In this document: positions 35,463 through 43,325 of the stretch, one piece after another
Layout: every line of letters begins with the position of its first letter
Position numbering within the stretch: position 1 is the first letter of the stretch
From: Flavobacterium sp. 140616W15
Lineage (GTDB): Bacteria; Bacteroidota; Bacteroidia; Flavobacteriales; Flavobacteriaceae
DNA length: 64,000 nt
Reading direction: 5' to 3'
NCBI RefSeq assembly: GCF_003668995.1
Contig: NZ_CP033068.1
Span: 1,860,001-1,924,000, forward strand
Made by a program: the position numbers and the translations under genes
The notes under the pieces: model-generated
What the model saw: the letters and a program-made list of their open reading frames with translations, nothing else
The model's database searches: none
What the model was told of the DNA's origin: nothing

Positions 35463-35615
35463 TAATTTTCTTTTATTCCAATAAGAATCAAACGTTTTAT
35501 GGAATAGAAATTAGATATACTCCAATAATTTAATCTAAAACATACGAAAAAAATATCCCTCTTCATTATATTCTAAAAAAGACAGTTTAAATAATTAGAA
35601 ATCAAAAAAATAAAA

Positions 35616-36065
35616 ATGATAATAGACACATTAAATAATGCATCAAAATATTACAATTTACATCCTAATTTTAAAAAAGCATTTGACTACATATACGAAA
35701 ATGACATAGCTAATCTTACTGAAGGAATACATGAAATTGCAGAAGGTTTAAAAGCTATAGTCATAATAGGTGAAGGAACTACAAAAGAAGAAAGCATCAA
35801 AGATTTTGAATGTCATGATAAAAATATTGATATCCAAATTTCAATAAATGGTCCAGAAGTTTTTGCATGGAAACCAAGAGAAAAATGTAGCAAGCCAAAC
35901 GGAGATTATAATGATGAAAAAGATGTACGTTTTTTTCATGATGCTCCAGATATGTTTTTTCAGCTGCACAAAAAACAATTTGCTATTTTATATCCCGAAG
36001 ATGTTCACGCTGCAATGATTGGCAATGGAATATTAAAAAAAATTGTAATTAAAGTAAAAATATAA
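35616..36065 (+). CDS. YhcH/YjgK/YiaL family protein (DUF386)
   Basis: The 149-residue cupin-like protein shows the family patterns GIHEIAEGLKAIV, FECHDKNIDIQISINGPEVFAW and QFAILYPEDVHAAMIG, with conserved His and Asp/Glu residues likely to bind metal. Related proteins occur in sialic acid and pentose/uronate clusters and may help open or isomerise sugars; the reaction here is not known. It is first in a tight unit: 4 bp to the second aldolase, then 5 bp to the UxuB-like gene. This suggests a role in handling a sugar acid intermediate. Confidence 0.82.
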   Translation: MIIDTLNNASKYYNLHPNFKKAFDYIYENDIANLTEGIHEIAEGLKAIVIIGEGTTKEESIKDFECHDKNIDIQISINGPEVFAWKPREKCSKPNGDYNDEKDVRFFHDAPDMFFQLHKKQFAILYPEDVHAAMIGNGILKKIVIKVKI

Positions 36066-36069
36066 CACT

Positions 36070-36738
36070 ATGGACAACATTCAGAATACAATAGACACAA
36101 TAACAAACCAGGGAATTCTTCCACTTTACTTCAATACTGATGAAATTATTAGTTTAGCAATTCTAAGAGCGCTTTATAAATCTGGAATAAAAGCAGTAGA
36201 ATATACCAATAGAGGTCCTGAAGCAGTGACTAATTTTAAGAAAATGGTTGCTATTAGAGATCTAGAAATGCCTGGAATGTTATTAGGAATCGGAACAATA
36301 AAGAATATTGAGCAAGCCGAACAATATGATGCAATTGGAGCAGATTTTTTTATAAGCCCTGGTTTCGTTCCTGAAGTTTCTCAATTTTTGCAAAGCAAAA
36401 AAAAGCTTTATTGCCCTGGATGTATGACACCTACAGAAATTATTACCGCTGAAAATGCTGGAATAAAATTCATAAAACTATTCCCTGGAAACATTCTAAG
36501 TCCAAAATTTATGAATAGCATTAAAGATATATTTCCTTCACTACATTTTATGACTACTGGTGGTGTTGACACAACTCACGCAAGTATCAATAGCTGGTTT
36601 TCTGCTGGAGTTTCAGCAGTCGGAATGGGAAGCAAACTCATTACCAAAGAACGTACAGACAACGGAGATTATGATGGCATAGAAAATGAAACCAGAAAAG
36701 TTCTTCAAATAGTACAGATCATACAAAAGCAATTATAA
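36070..36738 (+). CDS. KDPG/KHG aldolase (second copy)
   Basis: Class I aldolase of 222 residues, paralogue of the gene at 26136-26804. It keeps AVEYTNRGPE, PGMLLGIGTIKN, YCPGCMTPTEI, the Schiff-base Lys136 in KFIKLFPGN and MTTGGVDTTHASINSW. Several positions differ from the first copy (PGFVPE in place of PVLRED), so substrate preference may differ, for example KHG or another 2-keto-3-deoxy acid. Having its own regulator and operator suggests it serves the mannonate/glucuronate branch rather than duplicating the pectin pathway. Confidence 0.88.
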   Translation: MDNIQNTIDTITNQGILPLYFNTDEIISLAILRALYKSGIKAVEYTNRGPEAVTNFKKMVAIRDLEMPGMLLGIGTIKNIEQAEQYDAIGADFFISPGFVPEVSQFLQSKKKLYCPGCMTPTEIITAENAGIKFIKLFPGNILSPKFMNSIKDIFPSLHFMTTGGVDTTHASINSWFSAGVSAVGMGSKLITKERTDNGDYDGIENETRKVLQIVQIIQKQL

Positions 36739-36743
36739 ATAAT

Positions 36744-37556
36744 ATGGATTCGATATTTAATCTAAAAGGTAAAATCGCTTTAATAACAGGTGGTGCTGGT
36801 GTATTGGGAAGTAATTTTGCCAATGTTTTGGCTAAACAAGGCGTTATCACAGGAATCGTATCCCAATCTATTGAAAAGGCGAACAAAATTGTAGAAAACA
36901 TACAAAAAAATGGCGGGCAAGCTTTTGCAATACAAGCAAATGTATTAAAAAAAGAAGATCTTGAAAAAGCCCGAGATTTTATTATTGCTAAATATGGCCA
37001 GCTCGACATCCTTATAAATGCAGCAGGTGGAAACATGCCTGGGGCAACTATAAATCCCGATCAGGCAATATATAATATGAATACCGATGATTTACAAAAA
37101 GTAATAGATCTAAATATAATTGGTACCATCTTGCCTTCTCAAGTATTCTCAGAACTTTTCGCCAAACAAAAAACAGGAAATATTATCAATATCTCATCTG
37201 CATCTGCGCAAAGACCCTTAACAAGAGTAGTTGGTTATTCAGCATCTAAGGCAGCTATTGATAATTTTACGCAATGGATGGCGGTTGAACTAGCCTCCAA
37301 ATATGGTGAAGGAATTCGTGTAAATGCAATTTCACCCGGTTTTTTTATTGGTGAACAAAATAAAGCATTACTATTGAATCCCGATGGAAAACTAACACTT
37401 AGAGGTCAAAAAATCATCGATCAGACTCCTATGGGAAGATTTGGAACTCCCGAAGACATAAATGGAGCGCTCTTATTTTTATGTAGCGATATGTCAAAGT
37501 TTGTAACAGGAACAATCATTAAAGTCGATGGTGGATTTGCAGCTTCAAGTATTTAA
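36744..37556 (+). CDS. uxuB: D-mannonate oxidoreductase, SDR type (UxuB/YjmF-like)
   Basis: Probable NAD(H)-dependent interconversion of fructuronate and mannonate in the glucuronate branch. The 270-residue SDR has the cofactor site TGGAGVLGS, ILINAAGGNMPGAT (insert typical of the UxuB-like group), Ser and Tyr-x3-Lys (VGYSASKAA) and the extended ISPGFFIGEQNKALLLNPDGK loop seen in Bacillus YjmF-type enzymes. It follows the aldolase by 5 bp. No mannonate dehydratase (uxuA) is in the window, so that step must be encoded elsewhere. Specificity comes from motif similarity. Confidence 0.82.
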   Translation: MDSIFNLKGKIALITGGAGVLGSNFANVLAKQGVITGIVSQSIEKANKIVENIQKNGGQAFAIQANVLKKEDLEKARDFIIAKYGQLDILINAAGGNMPGATINPDQAIYNMNTDDLQKVIDLNIIGTILPSQVFSELFAKQKTGNIINISSASAQRPLTRVVGYSASKAAIDNFTQWMAVELASKYGEGIRVNAISPGFFIGEQNKALLLNPDGKLTLRGQKIIDQTPMGRFGTPEDINGALLFLCSDMSKFVTGTIIKVDGGFAASSI

Positions 37557-37631
37557 AAAATAAAAAGATATAATGTAATTCCTCAAACATATTTCTCTTA
37601 CTTTGTGTAAACTATAAAAATAATTACAATT

Positions 37632-38192
37632 ATGAAAAACCCTTATCTACTATTAATCATCTTATTAACAGTTTTTTCCGTAAATGCACAAGATGTTAAT
37701 TTCGCTCCTTTGGATACTAGCCCAGTTGACATTAGTTATTATCCACATAAAGCAGTTAAATCAAAAAAGACTGATACTCCGTCTGCTGTTATCAAAGTTA
37801 TTTATTCAAGACCTTCTGCAAAAGGCCGTGCTATTTTTGGTGAACTAATACCATTTGGTAAAGTTTGGCGTGTTGGAGCTAACGAAAATGCCGAAATTAA
37901 ATTTTACAAACCTGTTACAATTGGAGGTAAAAACATTCCAGCTGGAACTTATAGTTTGTTTGCTATCCCTGAAAAAGACAAATGGACTATTATCATCAAT
38001 AAAGAAATAGATTTATGGGGTGCCTATGCTTATGATGAAAGTAAAGATATTGCAAGAGTTACTGTTCCTGTTAAAGCAGTGCCAAATACAATTGAAGCTT
38101 TATCGATTGCTTTTACGAATCAAGGTTCGGTAGCAAATCTGGTAATTGGCTGGGATAAAACAACAGTTGAAGTTCCGATAACAATTAAATAA
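37632..38192 (+). CDS. DUF2911 domain secreted protein
   Basis: A 186-residue protein with a signal peptide (MKNPYLLLIILLTVFSVNAQ) and the DUF2911 core: VIYSRPSAKGRAIFGELIPFGKVWR, then IGGKNIPAGTYSLFAIP and WTIIINKE. DUF2911 proteins are common in Bacteroidota and seem to be small periplasmic beta-rich proteins of unknown function. It is 75 bp after uxuB. The spacer has a TTACTTTG-like promoter box (about 37600), so it may be transcribed separately. A strong hairpin follows. Confidence 0.85.
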   Translation: MKNPYLLLIILLTVFSVNAQDVNFAPLDTSPVDISYYPHKAVKSKKTDTPSAVIKVIYSRPSAKGRAIFGELIPFGKVWRVGANENAEIKFYKPVTIGGKNIPAGTYSLFAIPEKDKWTIIINKEIDLWGAYAYDESKDIARVTVPVKAVPNTIEALSIAFTNQGSVANLVIGWDKTTVEVPITIK

Positions 38193-38203
38193 TTCAAAAA
38201 GGA

Positions 38204-38249
38204 GTGAGAAGTGAAATGCTGTTTGTAAAATGTATATTTCACTTCTCAC
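38204..38249. terminator. Bidirectional terminator after DUF2911 gene
   Basis: GTGAGAAGTGAAAT (38204-38217) pairs perfectly with ATTTCACTTCTCAC (38236-38249), an 18-nt loop between them, in the spacer between convergent genes. Confidence 0.75.
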
Positions 38250-38275
38250 ACATTTTATTTCTTAGTTTTTACATT

Positions 38276-39124
38276 TTACAAAATTGCCTTTCTTCGCACA
38301 TCCTTCGGGTTAAGCCCCGTTTGTTTTTTTAGAAATTTATTAAAATGACTTACATCTGAAAAACCAAATTCGTTGCTTATTTCTTTCATTAAAACAGTAC
38401 TATGTTTAAGACGATTTTCGATCAATTTATATTTATAATCGTCAATGTATTTCTTTATAGAACCACCAGTTTGCCGCTTAAATAAACTGCTTAAATGATT
38501 GGGAGCCATATTAAAATGAGCAGATAGAACCATCAGGTTTAAATTAGCTGGTACACGAATTTCTTTATGGATATAATTCATAATACCTACAAGCAAGCCT
38601 TCATTCAAAATCGTGTTGGTGCCTAGTGACTGAAATGCATTTTTCTTGATTACTGCAAATACACTTCGTATTAAATAAAGAAGCACTTCATGAGAACCAT
38701 TTTGACTACCACCATCCCACTCGCTGACAATCAATTGCATCAGATGATTTATTTTATCTAATTCCTGAGGAGAATCAACTAATTTCCCGTCTAAATTACT
38801 ACTTATACCAAGCAATTGGTCTAAGACTTTATTCCATTCGCTTTTGGCAGTATCTGATGAAGTTCCATCGAGATAACGGTTATTAAATTTTAATACACTA
38901 AACTCCGTTTCTTTATCTATAATAAAAAGGTGATAATCTGATGGACATAACAAAAAAATGCAAGGCCCTTTATACGAAACCTCTCCTCCGTTTAATTGAT
39001 GCAATCCACTGCCTGAGTGAATAAAAACCAACTCAAAATGATTGTGATTATGAACCGGAAACGGCCATATTTCGGTTGTAAAATGCCGAATAAATAAAGG
39101 AGTATGCTGAATAAACCGTTCCAC
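38276..39124 (-). CDS. AraC-family transcriptional regulator
   Basis: N-terminal cupin-like sensor (VHNHNHFELVFIHSGSGLHQL) and C-terminal AraC double helix-turn-helix (NLMVLSAHFNMAPNHLSSLFKRQTG...EISNEFGFSDVSHFNKFLKKQTG). The open frame reaches 39226, but that would overlap the divergent MFS promoter. A -7-like TATTTTTG (minus strand, 39142-39149) points to a start at the GTG at 39124, giving 283 residues; the start is therefore tentative. It probably controls the divergent MFS gene: two direct repeats with 21-bp spacing lie just before that promoter. Confidence 0.87.
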   Translation of the reverse strand: MERFIQHTPLFIRHFTTEIWPFPVHNHNHFELVFIHSGSGLHQLNGGEVSYKGPCIFLLCPSDYHLFIIDKETEFSVLKFNNRYLDGTSSDTAKSEWNKVLDQLLGISSNLDGKLVDSPQELDKINHLMQLIVSEWDGGSQNGSHEVLLYLIRSVFAVIKKNAFQSLGTNTILNEGLLVGIMNYIHKEIRVPANLNLMVLSAHFNMAPNHLSSLFKRQTGGSIKKYIDDYKYKLIENRLKHSTVLMKEISNEFGFSDVSHFNKFLKKQTGLNPKDVRRKAIL

Positions 39125-39152
39125 TGATTGTTGTTTTTTTACAAAAATACAG

Positions 39153-39194
39153 TTTAAATGTACAATTTTTAGTTTTAAGCGTACAATAGCTTTG
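39153..39194 (+). promoter_or_regulatory. Probable AraC sites and promoter of the MFS gene
   Basis: TTTAAATGTACAAT (39153-39166) and TTTAAGCGTACAAT (39174-39187) are direct repeats exactly 21 bp apart, two helical turns, as for AraC half-sites. The second directly abuts the -7 box TAGCTTTG (39187-39194), a position suited to activation. The MFS ATG is 13 bp downstream. Confidence 0.7.
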
Positions 39195-39206
39195 CAAAAA
39201 AAGTTT

Positions 39207-40373
39207 ATGAATAAAACTAGTTTCAAACCAGCGGTGATTCCGCTTATGGCAGTCTCAGCGGGTGTAATCGTTGCTAATATATATTACAATCAACCTATAC
39301 TCCAGGCAATTGCTTTATCTCTTAAAGTAACCGAAACTCAAATTGGAAAAATTTCAATGCTTTCTCAATTAGGATATGGATTAGGAATGTTCTTTTTACT
39401 TCCGCTTGGTGACAAAGTTAATCGTAAGAATCTTATTCTGCTATTGTGTGCATTACTGGTGCTAACTTTGTTTTTTATAACATTGACATCTTCATTAACA
39501 GCACTATATATACTCAGCTTTTTTGTTGGCTTATTTTCTACTCCAGCACAAATTATACTTCCAATGGCTGCTACTTTAGGTAAAGAAAATAGAGGTAAAA
39601 ATGTGGGAGTTGTCTTCAGCGGAATATTAGTTGGAATATTAGGAGCTCGTGTTATTAGCGGTTTTATAACCGAATTGCTTGGATGGCGTTATGTTTTTGG
39701 AATATCAGGAGTAATGGTACTTGCCGTTACGCTAATGCTAAAATTATACTTGCCAGAAGTGCCTTCAAAATTTAAAGGCAGTTATTTCCACCTCATAAAA
39801 TCAACATTAGCACTTATTCCAAAATACCCAGTTTTACGACAAACAGCACTTTTAGGATCCTTTACATTTGGTGTGTTTTGCTCCTTTTGGACAACACTTA
39901 CCTTTCATCTGAGCAGTCCCCCTTTAAATTATCATTCAGGAATAATAGGCCTATTCGGTTTAATTGCTATTGGTGGAGCATTAGTTGCACCTTACTTTGG
40001 CAAATTAGCAGATAAAGGAAATGTAAGAAACTCATTAATTACTACAGTTTCAATGATAATAGGTAGCATTGTACTCCTAAAACTCTTCCCTTATTCTATT
40101 CCTGTATTAATACTTAGTGTTTTCTTTTTAGATATTGGTGTACAAGCAACCCAAATCACTAATTTTACACGTATATATAGTTTACACGAAGAAGCGCATA
40201 GTAGACTAAATACCATATACATGACTACCTATTTTATTGGTGCAGCAATTGGTACTTATTTTGGGCTTTTAAGCTGGAAGATAGGTAAATGGGATATGGC
40301 AACATGGCAAAAGCTTTTATGGAGTAGTATTGCATTAATAATAGTAATTTTTTCAAATAAACGTAAAGCATGA
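39207..40373 (+). CDS. MFS transporter, drug/metabolite exporter type
   Basis: A 388-residue membrane protein with about twelve segments, beginning FKPAVIPLMAVSAGVIVANIY and continuing with MLSQLGYGLGMFFLLPLGDKVNRKNLI (the MFS loop 2-3 motif G-x3-D-R/K). It is similar to DHA1-type exporters. The frame is open from a TTG at 39192, but that lies inside the -7 box, so the ATG at 39207 is the better start, with a very short leader. Its stop overlaps the phosphoesterase start (ATGA at 40370), so the two are translationally coupled. Substrate unknown. Confidence 0.88.
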   Translation: MNKTSFKPAVIPLMAVSAGVIVANIYYNQPILQAIALSLKVTETQIGKISMLSQLGYGLGMFFLLPLGDKVNRKNLILLLCALLVLTLFFITLTSSLTALYILSFFVGLFSTPAQIILPMAATLGKENRGKNVGVVFSGILVGILGARVISGFITELLGWRYVFGISGVMVLAVTLMLKLYLPEVPSKFKGSYFHLIKSTLALIPKYPVLRQTALLGSFTFGVFCSFWTTLTFHLSSPPLNYHSGIIGLFGLIAIGGALVAPYFGKLADKGNVRNSLITTVSMIIGSIVLLKLFPYSIPVLILSVFFLDIGVQATQITNFTRIYSLHEEAHSRLNTIYMTTYFIGAAIGTYFGLLSWKIGKWDMATWQKLLWSSIALIIVIFSNKRKA

Positions 40374-41125
40374 AGAACATAGCGATAATTAGTGATATAC
40401 ATGGTAATTTGCCAGCACTAAAAGTAGTTCTGGAAGATATAAAACAAAGAAATATAGATGAAATATATTGCTTAGGCGATTTAGTCGATTTTGCTCCTTG
40501 GCACAATGAAGTTATTGAACAAATTAAAGAATTAGAAATTCCTTGTCTAATGGGCAACCATGATGAGCGCATTGCATTCGATTATGAAGTAACACCGCTA
40601 CCGAAACACAATCCTGAGGAAAGAGCGGCACGCGTAAACGGAATTAACTATACCAAACAAAGCATAAAACCAGAAAACAAAGAATTCTTAAAAACACTTC
40701 CTGAAAGGTTTTTATTAAATTTTACTATTTCGGGAGAAAACAGAAAAGTACTACTGGTACACGCCAGCACAAGAAGTAATGATGAATATATCTATGAGAA
40801 TCATGATCTTAAAGATGTACAGTCGATGCTTGCAGAAGAAAAAGCTGATATTATAATTATGGGGCACACACACAGACCCTACATAAGACCAGTAGAAGCG
40901 ACTAAAGACTCTCCTGCTGGAATTCTGATAAATTGTGGTTCGGTAGGGAGATCAAGAGAAAATAGTCCGTTGGCTACCTACTTGATATTACATATTGATG
41001 AAGAAAAAATTATTCCTGAGATTGTCAAGTTAGAATATCCAGTAAACGAAGTAATAAAGGCTATAGAAAAAAGTCCAATTCCAAATTTTTATGCAGAATT
41101 CCTAAAAAAAGACTTGGCTATTTAA
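40370..41125 (+). CDS. Metallophosphoesterase (YfcE/MJ0936-like)
   Basis: A 251-residue calcineurin-like phosphoesterase with all metal motifs: ISDIHGNL (Asp, His), YCLGDLVDF (Asp), LMGNHDE (Asn, His), VHAST and IIMGHTHRPY (His, His). It probably hydrolyses phosphodiesters or phosphomonoesters in the cytosol. The substrate cannot be inferred. It overlaps the MFS gene by 4 bp, so the AraC regulator likely controls both; pairing an exporter with a phosphoesterase hints at processing of a small phosphorylated compound, but this is speculation. Confidence 0.9.
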   Translation: MKNIAIISDIHGNLPALKVVLEDIKQRNIDEIYCLGDLVDFAPWHNEVIEQIKELEIPCLMGNHDERIAFDYEVTPLPKHNPEERAARVNGINYTKQSIKPENKEFLKTLPERFLLNFTISGENRKVLLVHASTRSNDEYIYENHDLKDVQSMLAEEKADIIIMGHTHRPYIRPVEATKDSPAGILINCGSVGRSRENSPLATYLILHIDEEKIIPEIVKLEYPVNEVIKAIEKSPIPNFYAEFLKKDLAI

Positions 41126-41295
41126 TTGATTTCTAGAGAAGCTAAACTGATATCAAACAACAAATTAAAATGATTATATTATTTTTAATTTGTCTTAAAT
41201 AATTTTTTCAAGAAATATCCAACGAGCATATTTAGAATAGAAATAACAAAATTGTTCCAAATAAATAATTATATTGCAATATATATTAATACAAT

Positions 41296-41922
41296 ATGAT
41301 GGGTTTAAAAAACAGTAGTAAGAAAACAAAAGCCGCGTTTATACTGGCAATTGTAATGCTAATTATAATACTAAGTACCTTTAATACATTACGAAACGCC
41401 GAAACTACTAACGAAAACATCAATGCAATTTATAAAGATCGCTTAGTTGTTTCGACCTATATCTTTCATTATGCTAATGAATTAAATCTTGTAAAAGCAA
41501 ATGCTGTAAAAAATAACGATGACACCGAAAAAGCCGATGCTATTATTACATCCATTCATAATATTAAAGCAATAAACTTATTATATCATAACACTGTTTT
41601 AACTCCCAAAGAAAAGGAAGATTTTGGTGTTTTTATTGCTATCTGTGACAAAATAAACAAACAAGTACAGGGAAAGCAATGGCAAGAAGTAGAAAGAGCA
41701 GCAGATCAAGCTTTAGTTACCTTAGAATCACTTTCTAAAATTCAAGTTGATGAAGCCAAATTACAATTGGAGAATGCCAATAAAACATATAACCAATATA
41801 ATATGTTGGCACAACTAGAGATTGCCTTATTGATCGTTTTAGGTATTGCAATAATTTATTTATTACTAACCAAAAGACACAAACGCGTTATTAAAATTCC
41901 CGAAGGACCTAGTCTTAATTAG
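41296..41922 (+). CDS. Four-helix-bundle (MCP-type sensor) membrane protein, no output domain
   Basis: A 208-residue protein with one membrane segment near the N-terminus (AAFILAIVMLIIILSTFNTL), an extracytoplasmic helical region of about 140 residues like the 4HB_MCP_1 ligand-binding domain, a second membrane segment near the C-terminus (EIALLIVLGIAIIYLLL) and a short basic tail (TKRHKRVIKIPEGPSLN). No HAMP, methyl-accepting or kinase domain follows, so it is a sensor-like protein without visible output. It stands alone, with a terminator after it. Function unknown. Confidence 0.75.
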   Translation: MMGLKNSSKKTKAAFILAIVMLIIILSTFNTLRNAETTNENINAIYKDRLVVSTYIFHYANELNLVKANAVKNNDDTEKADAIITSIHNIKAINLLYHNTVLTPKEKEDFGVFIAICDKINKQVQGKQWQEVERAADQALVTLESLSKIQVDEAKLQLENANKTYNQYNMLAQLEIALLIVLGIAIIYLLLTKRHKRVIKIPEGPSLN

Positions 41923-41950
41923 TCTCAAAAAACTTATTCATTAAATTATT

Positions 41951-41993
41951 AAAGCCTGTAAGTGCACAAATTCATTTTGCATTTACAGGCTTT
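41951..41993 (+). terminator. Terminator after the four-helix-bundle gene
   Basis: AAAGCCTGTAAGTGCA and TGCATTTACAGGCTTT form a 16-bp stem with one mismatch, followed by TTTC. Confidence 0.8.
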
Positions 41994-42050
41994 CTTCCTA
42001 TTTTATTACTTCTACCTCTAAAGAAATTAAATATTAAATCAAAAAAGGTA

Positions 42051-42072
42051 TTTCATGATTTAAATCATGAAA
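42051..42072. promoter_or_regulatory. Perfect 22-bp palindrome, possible Crp/Fnr-type operator
   Basis: The half-site TTTCATGATTT is followed by its exact reverse complement. The core ATGAT-TTAA-ATCAT resembles Crp/Fnr-family sites. It lies in the otherwise gene-free 452-bp spacer (41923-42374), about 300 bp before nadA. I see no other gene in that spacer. Confidence 0.5.
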
Positions 42073-42374
42073 TAGAACTAGCCTCGATAATATCTTTACA
42101 CTGTAAAATCCTAAAATTATATTTTAAATAATTATAATTTAAGATGTTATAAAAACAATTGTAGTATAAATTATTGAATAAATTTCTTCTAAACTGGATA
42201 CACTATTTAGAAATTGTAAAATGTGTAATAGCCCCCATAAAAAGCAAAAACAATTCATATAATGCGTTTTTCGGTTTGGAAGTTATTTATTTCAAAGTTC
42301 CGTTTCTAAAAAAGTAAAAATATAATTTAGATATTCTTCCTATCTGATTTAATAGTATCGATAAAAATAAATAC

Positions 42375-43307
42375 ATGGATAAACCATTCTTAATTTCTGA
42401 AATAAACCGATTAAAGCAAGAAAAAAATGCAATTATCCTTGCTCATTATTACCAAGAAAAAGACATACAAGATATAGCCGATTTTGTAGGTGATAGTCTT
42501 GAATTATCAAAAAAGGCAGCTAATACTGATGCGGCTATAATCGTTTTTGCAGGAGTATATTTCATGGCAGAAACAGCCAAAATTCTCAATCCAAATAAAA
42601 AAGTGCTCTTGCCAGATCTCAACGCTGGATGCTCCCTTGCAGATGGCTGTTCCCCACATAATTTTAAGAAACTAAAAGAATTGTTCCCAAAACATGTTGT
42701 AGTAACTTATATCAATTCTTCCGCAGAAATAAAAGCGATGAGTGATTGGGTATGCACTTCTTCAAATGCAAAAAAAATCATAGAGGCGATTCCTAAAGAA
42801 CAAGAAATAATTTTTGCCCCAGATAAAAACTTAGGGATGTACTTAAAAAAAGAAACAAACCGCGATTTATTACTTTGGGATGGTTCATGCATCGTTCATG
42901 AAGCTTTTTCATTAGACAAACTAATCGAAATATATAATACTAATCCAGATGCAAAAATTGTTGCACATCCAGAATCAGAAAGGCATATATTAGAAACTGC
43001 ACATTATATTGGATCAACATCCGGAATGCTCAATTTTATCAAAAATGATTCTGCTACAACATTTATTGTAGCAACCGAAGCAGGAATCCTACATCAGCTT
43101 GCAAAAGATGCGCCACAAAAAATAATTATACCAGCCCCATCACACGAGGATAATACTTGTGCTTGCAGCGAATGTGCATTTATGAAAGTCAATACTTTAG
43201 AGAAACTATATTTATGCCTAAAAAATGAAAGTCCAGAAATTAGCATTAATGAAGAATTAAGAATAGAAGCCATAAAGCCTATAAACAGAATGCTCAATTT
43301 ATCATAA
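42375..43307 (+). CDS. nadA: Quinolinate synthase A
   Basis: Condenses iminoaspartate with dihydroxyacetone phosphate to quinolinate in NAD synthesis. The 310-residue protein has AIILAHYYQ and [12 protein letters not shown] near the N-terminus and three conserved Cys regions for the 4Fe-4S cluster: Cys86 (NAGCSLAD), Cys172 (WDGSCIVHE) and the CACSEC motif (262-267). Length and motifs fit NadA. nadB follows after 18 bp, so both early enzymes of the pathway are co-expressed. No riboswitch was recognised upstream. Confidence 0.96.
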   Translation: MDKPFLISEINRLKQEKNAIILAHYYQEKDIQDIADFVGDSLELSKKAANTDAAIIVFAGVYFMAETAKILNPNKKVLLPDLNAGCSLADGCSPHNFKKLKELFPKHVVVTYINSSAEIKAMSDWVCTSSNAKKIIEAIPKEQEIIFAPDKNLGMYLKKETNRDLLLWDGSCIVHEAFSLDKLIEIYNTNPDAKIVAHPESERHILETAHYIGSTSGMLNFIKNDSATTFIVATEAGILHQLAKDAPQKIIIPAPSHEDNTCACSECAFMKVNTLEKLYLCLKNESPEISINEELRIEAIKPINRMLNLS

Positions 43308-43325
43308 ATATCTAAATTAATCAAA

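Noticed and set aside
35616..37556. Idea that the second aldolase unit is a biosynthetic KDO or sialic acid cluster
   Set aside because: YhcH proteins occur in sialic acid clusters, but no NanA, NanE or KDO enzymes are present; aldolase plus UxuB-like SDR fits uronate breakdown better.
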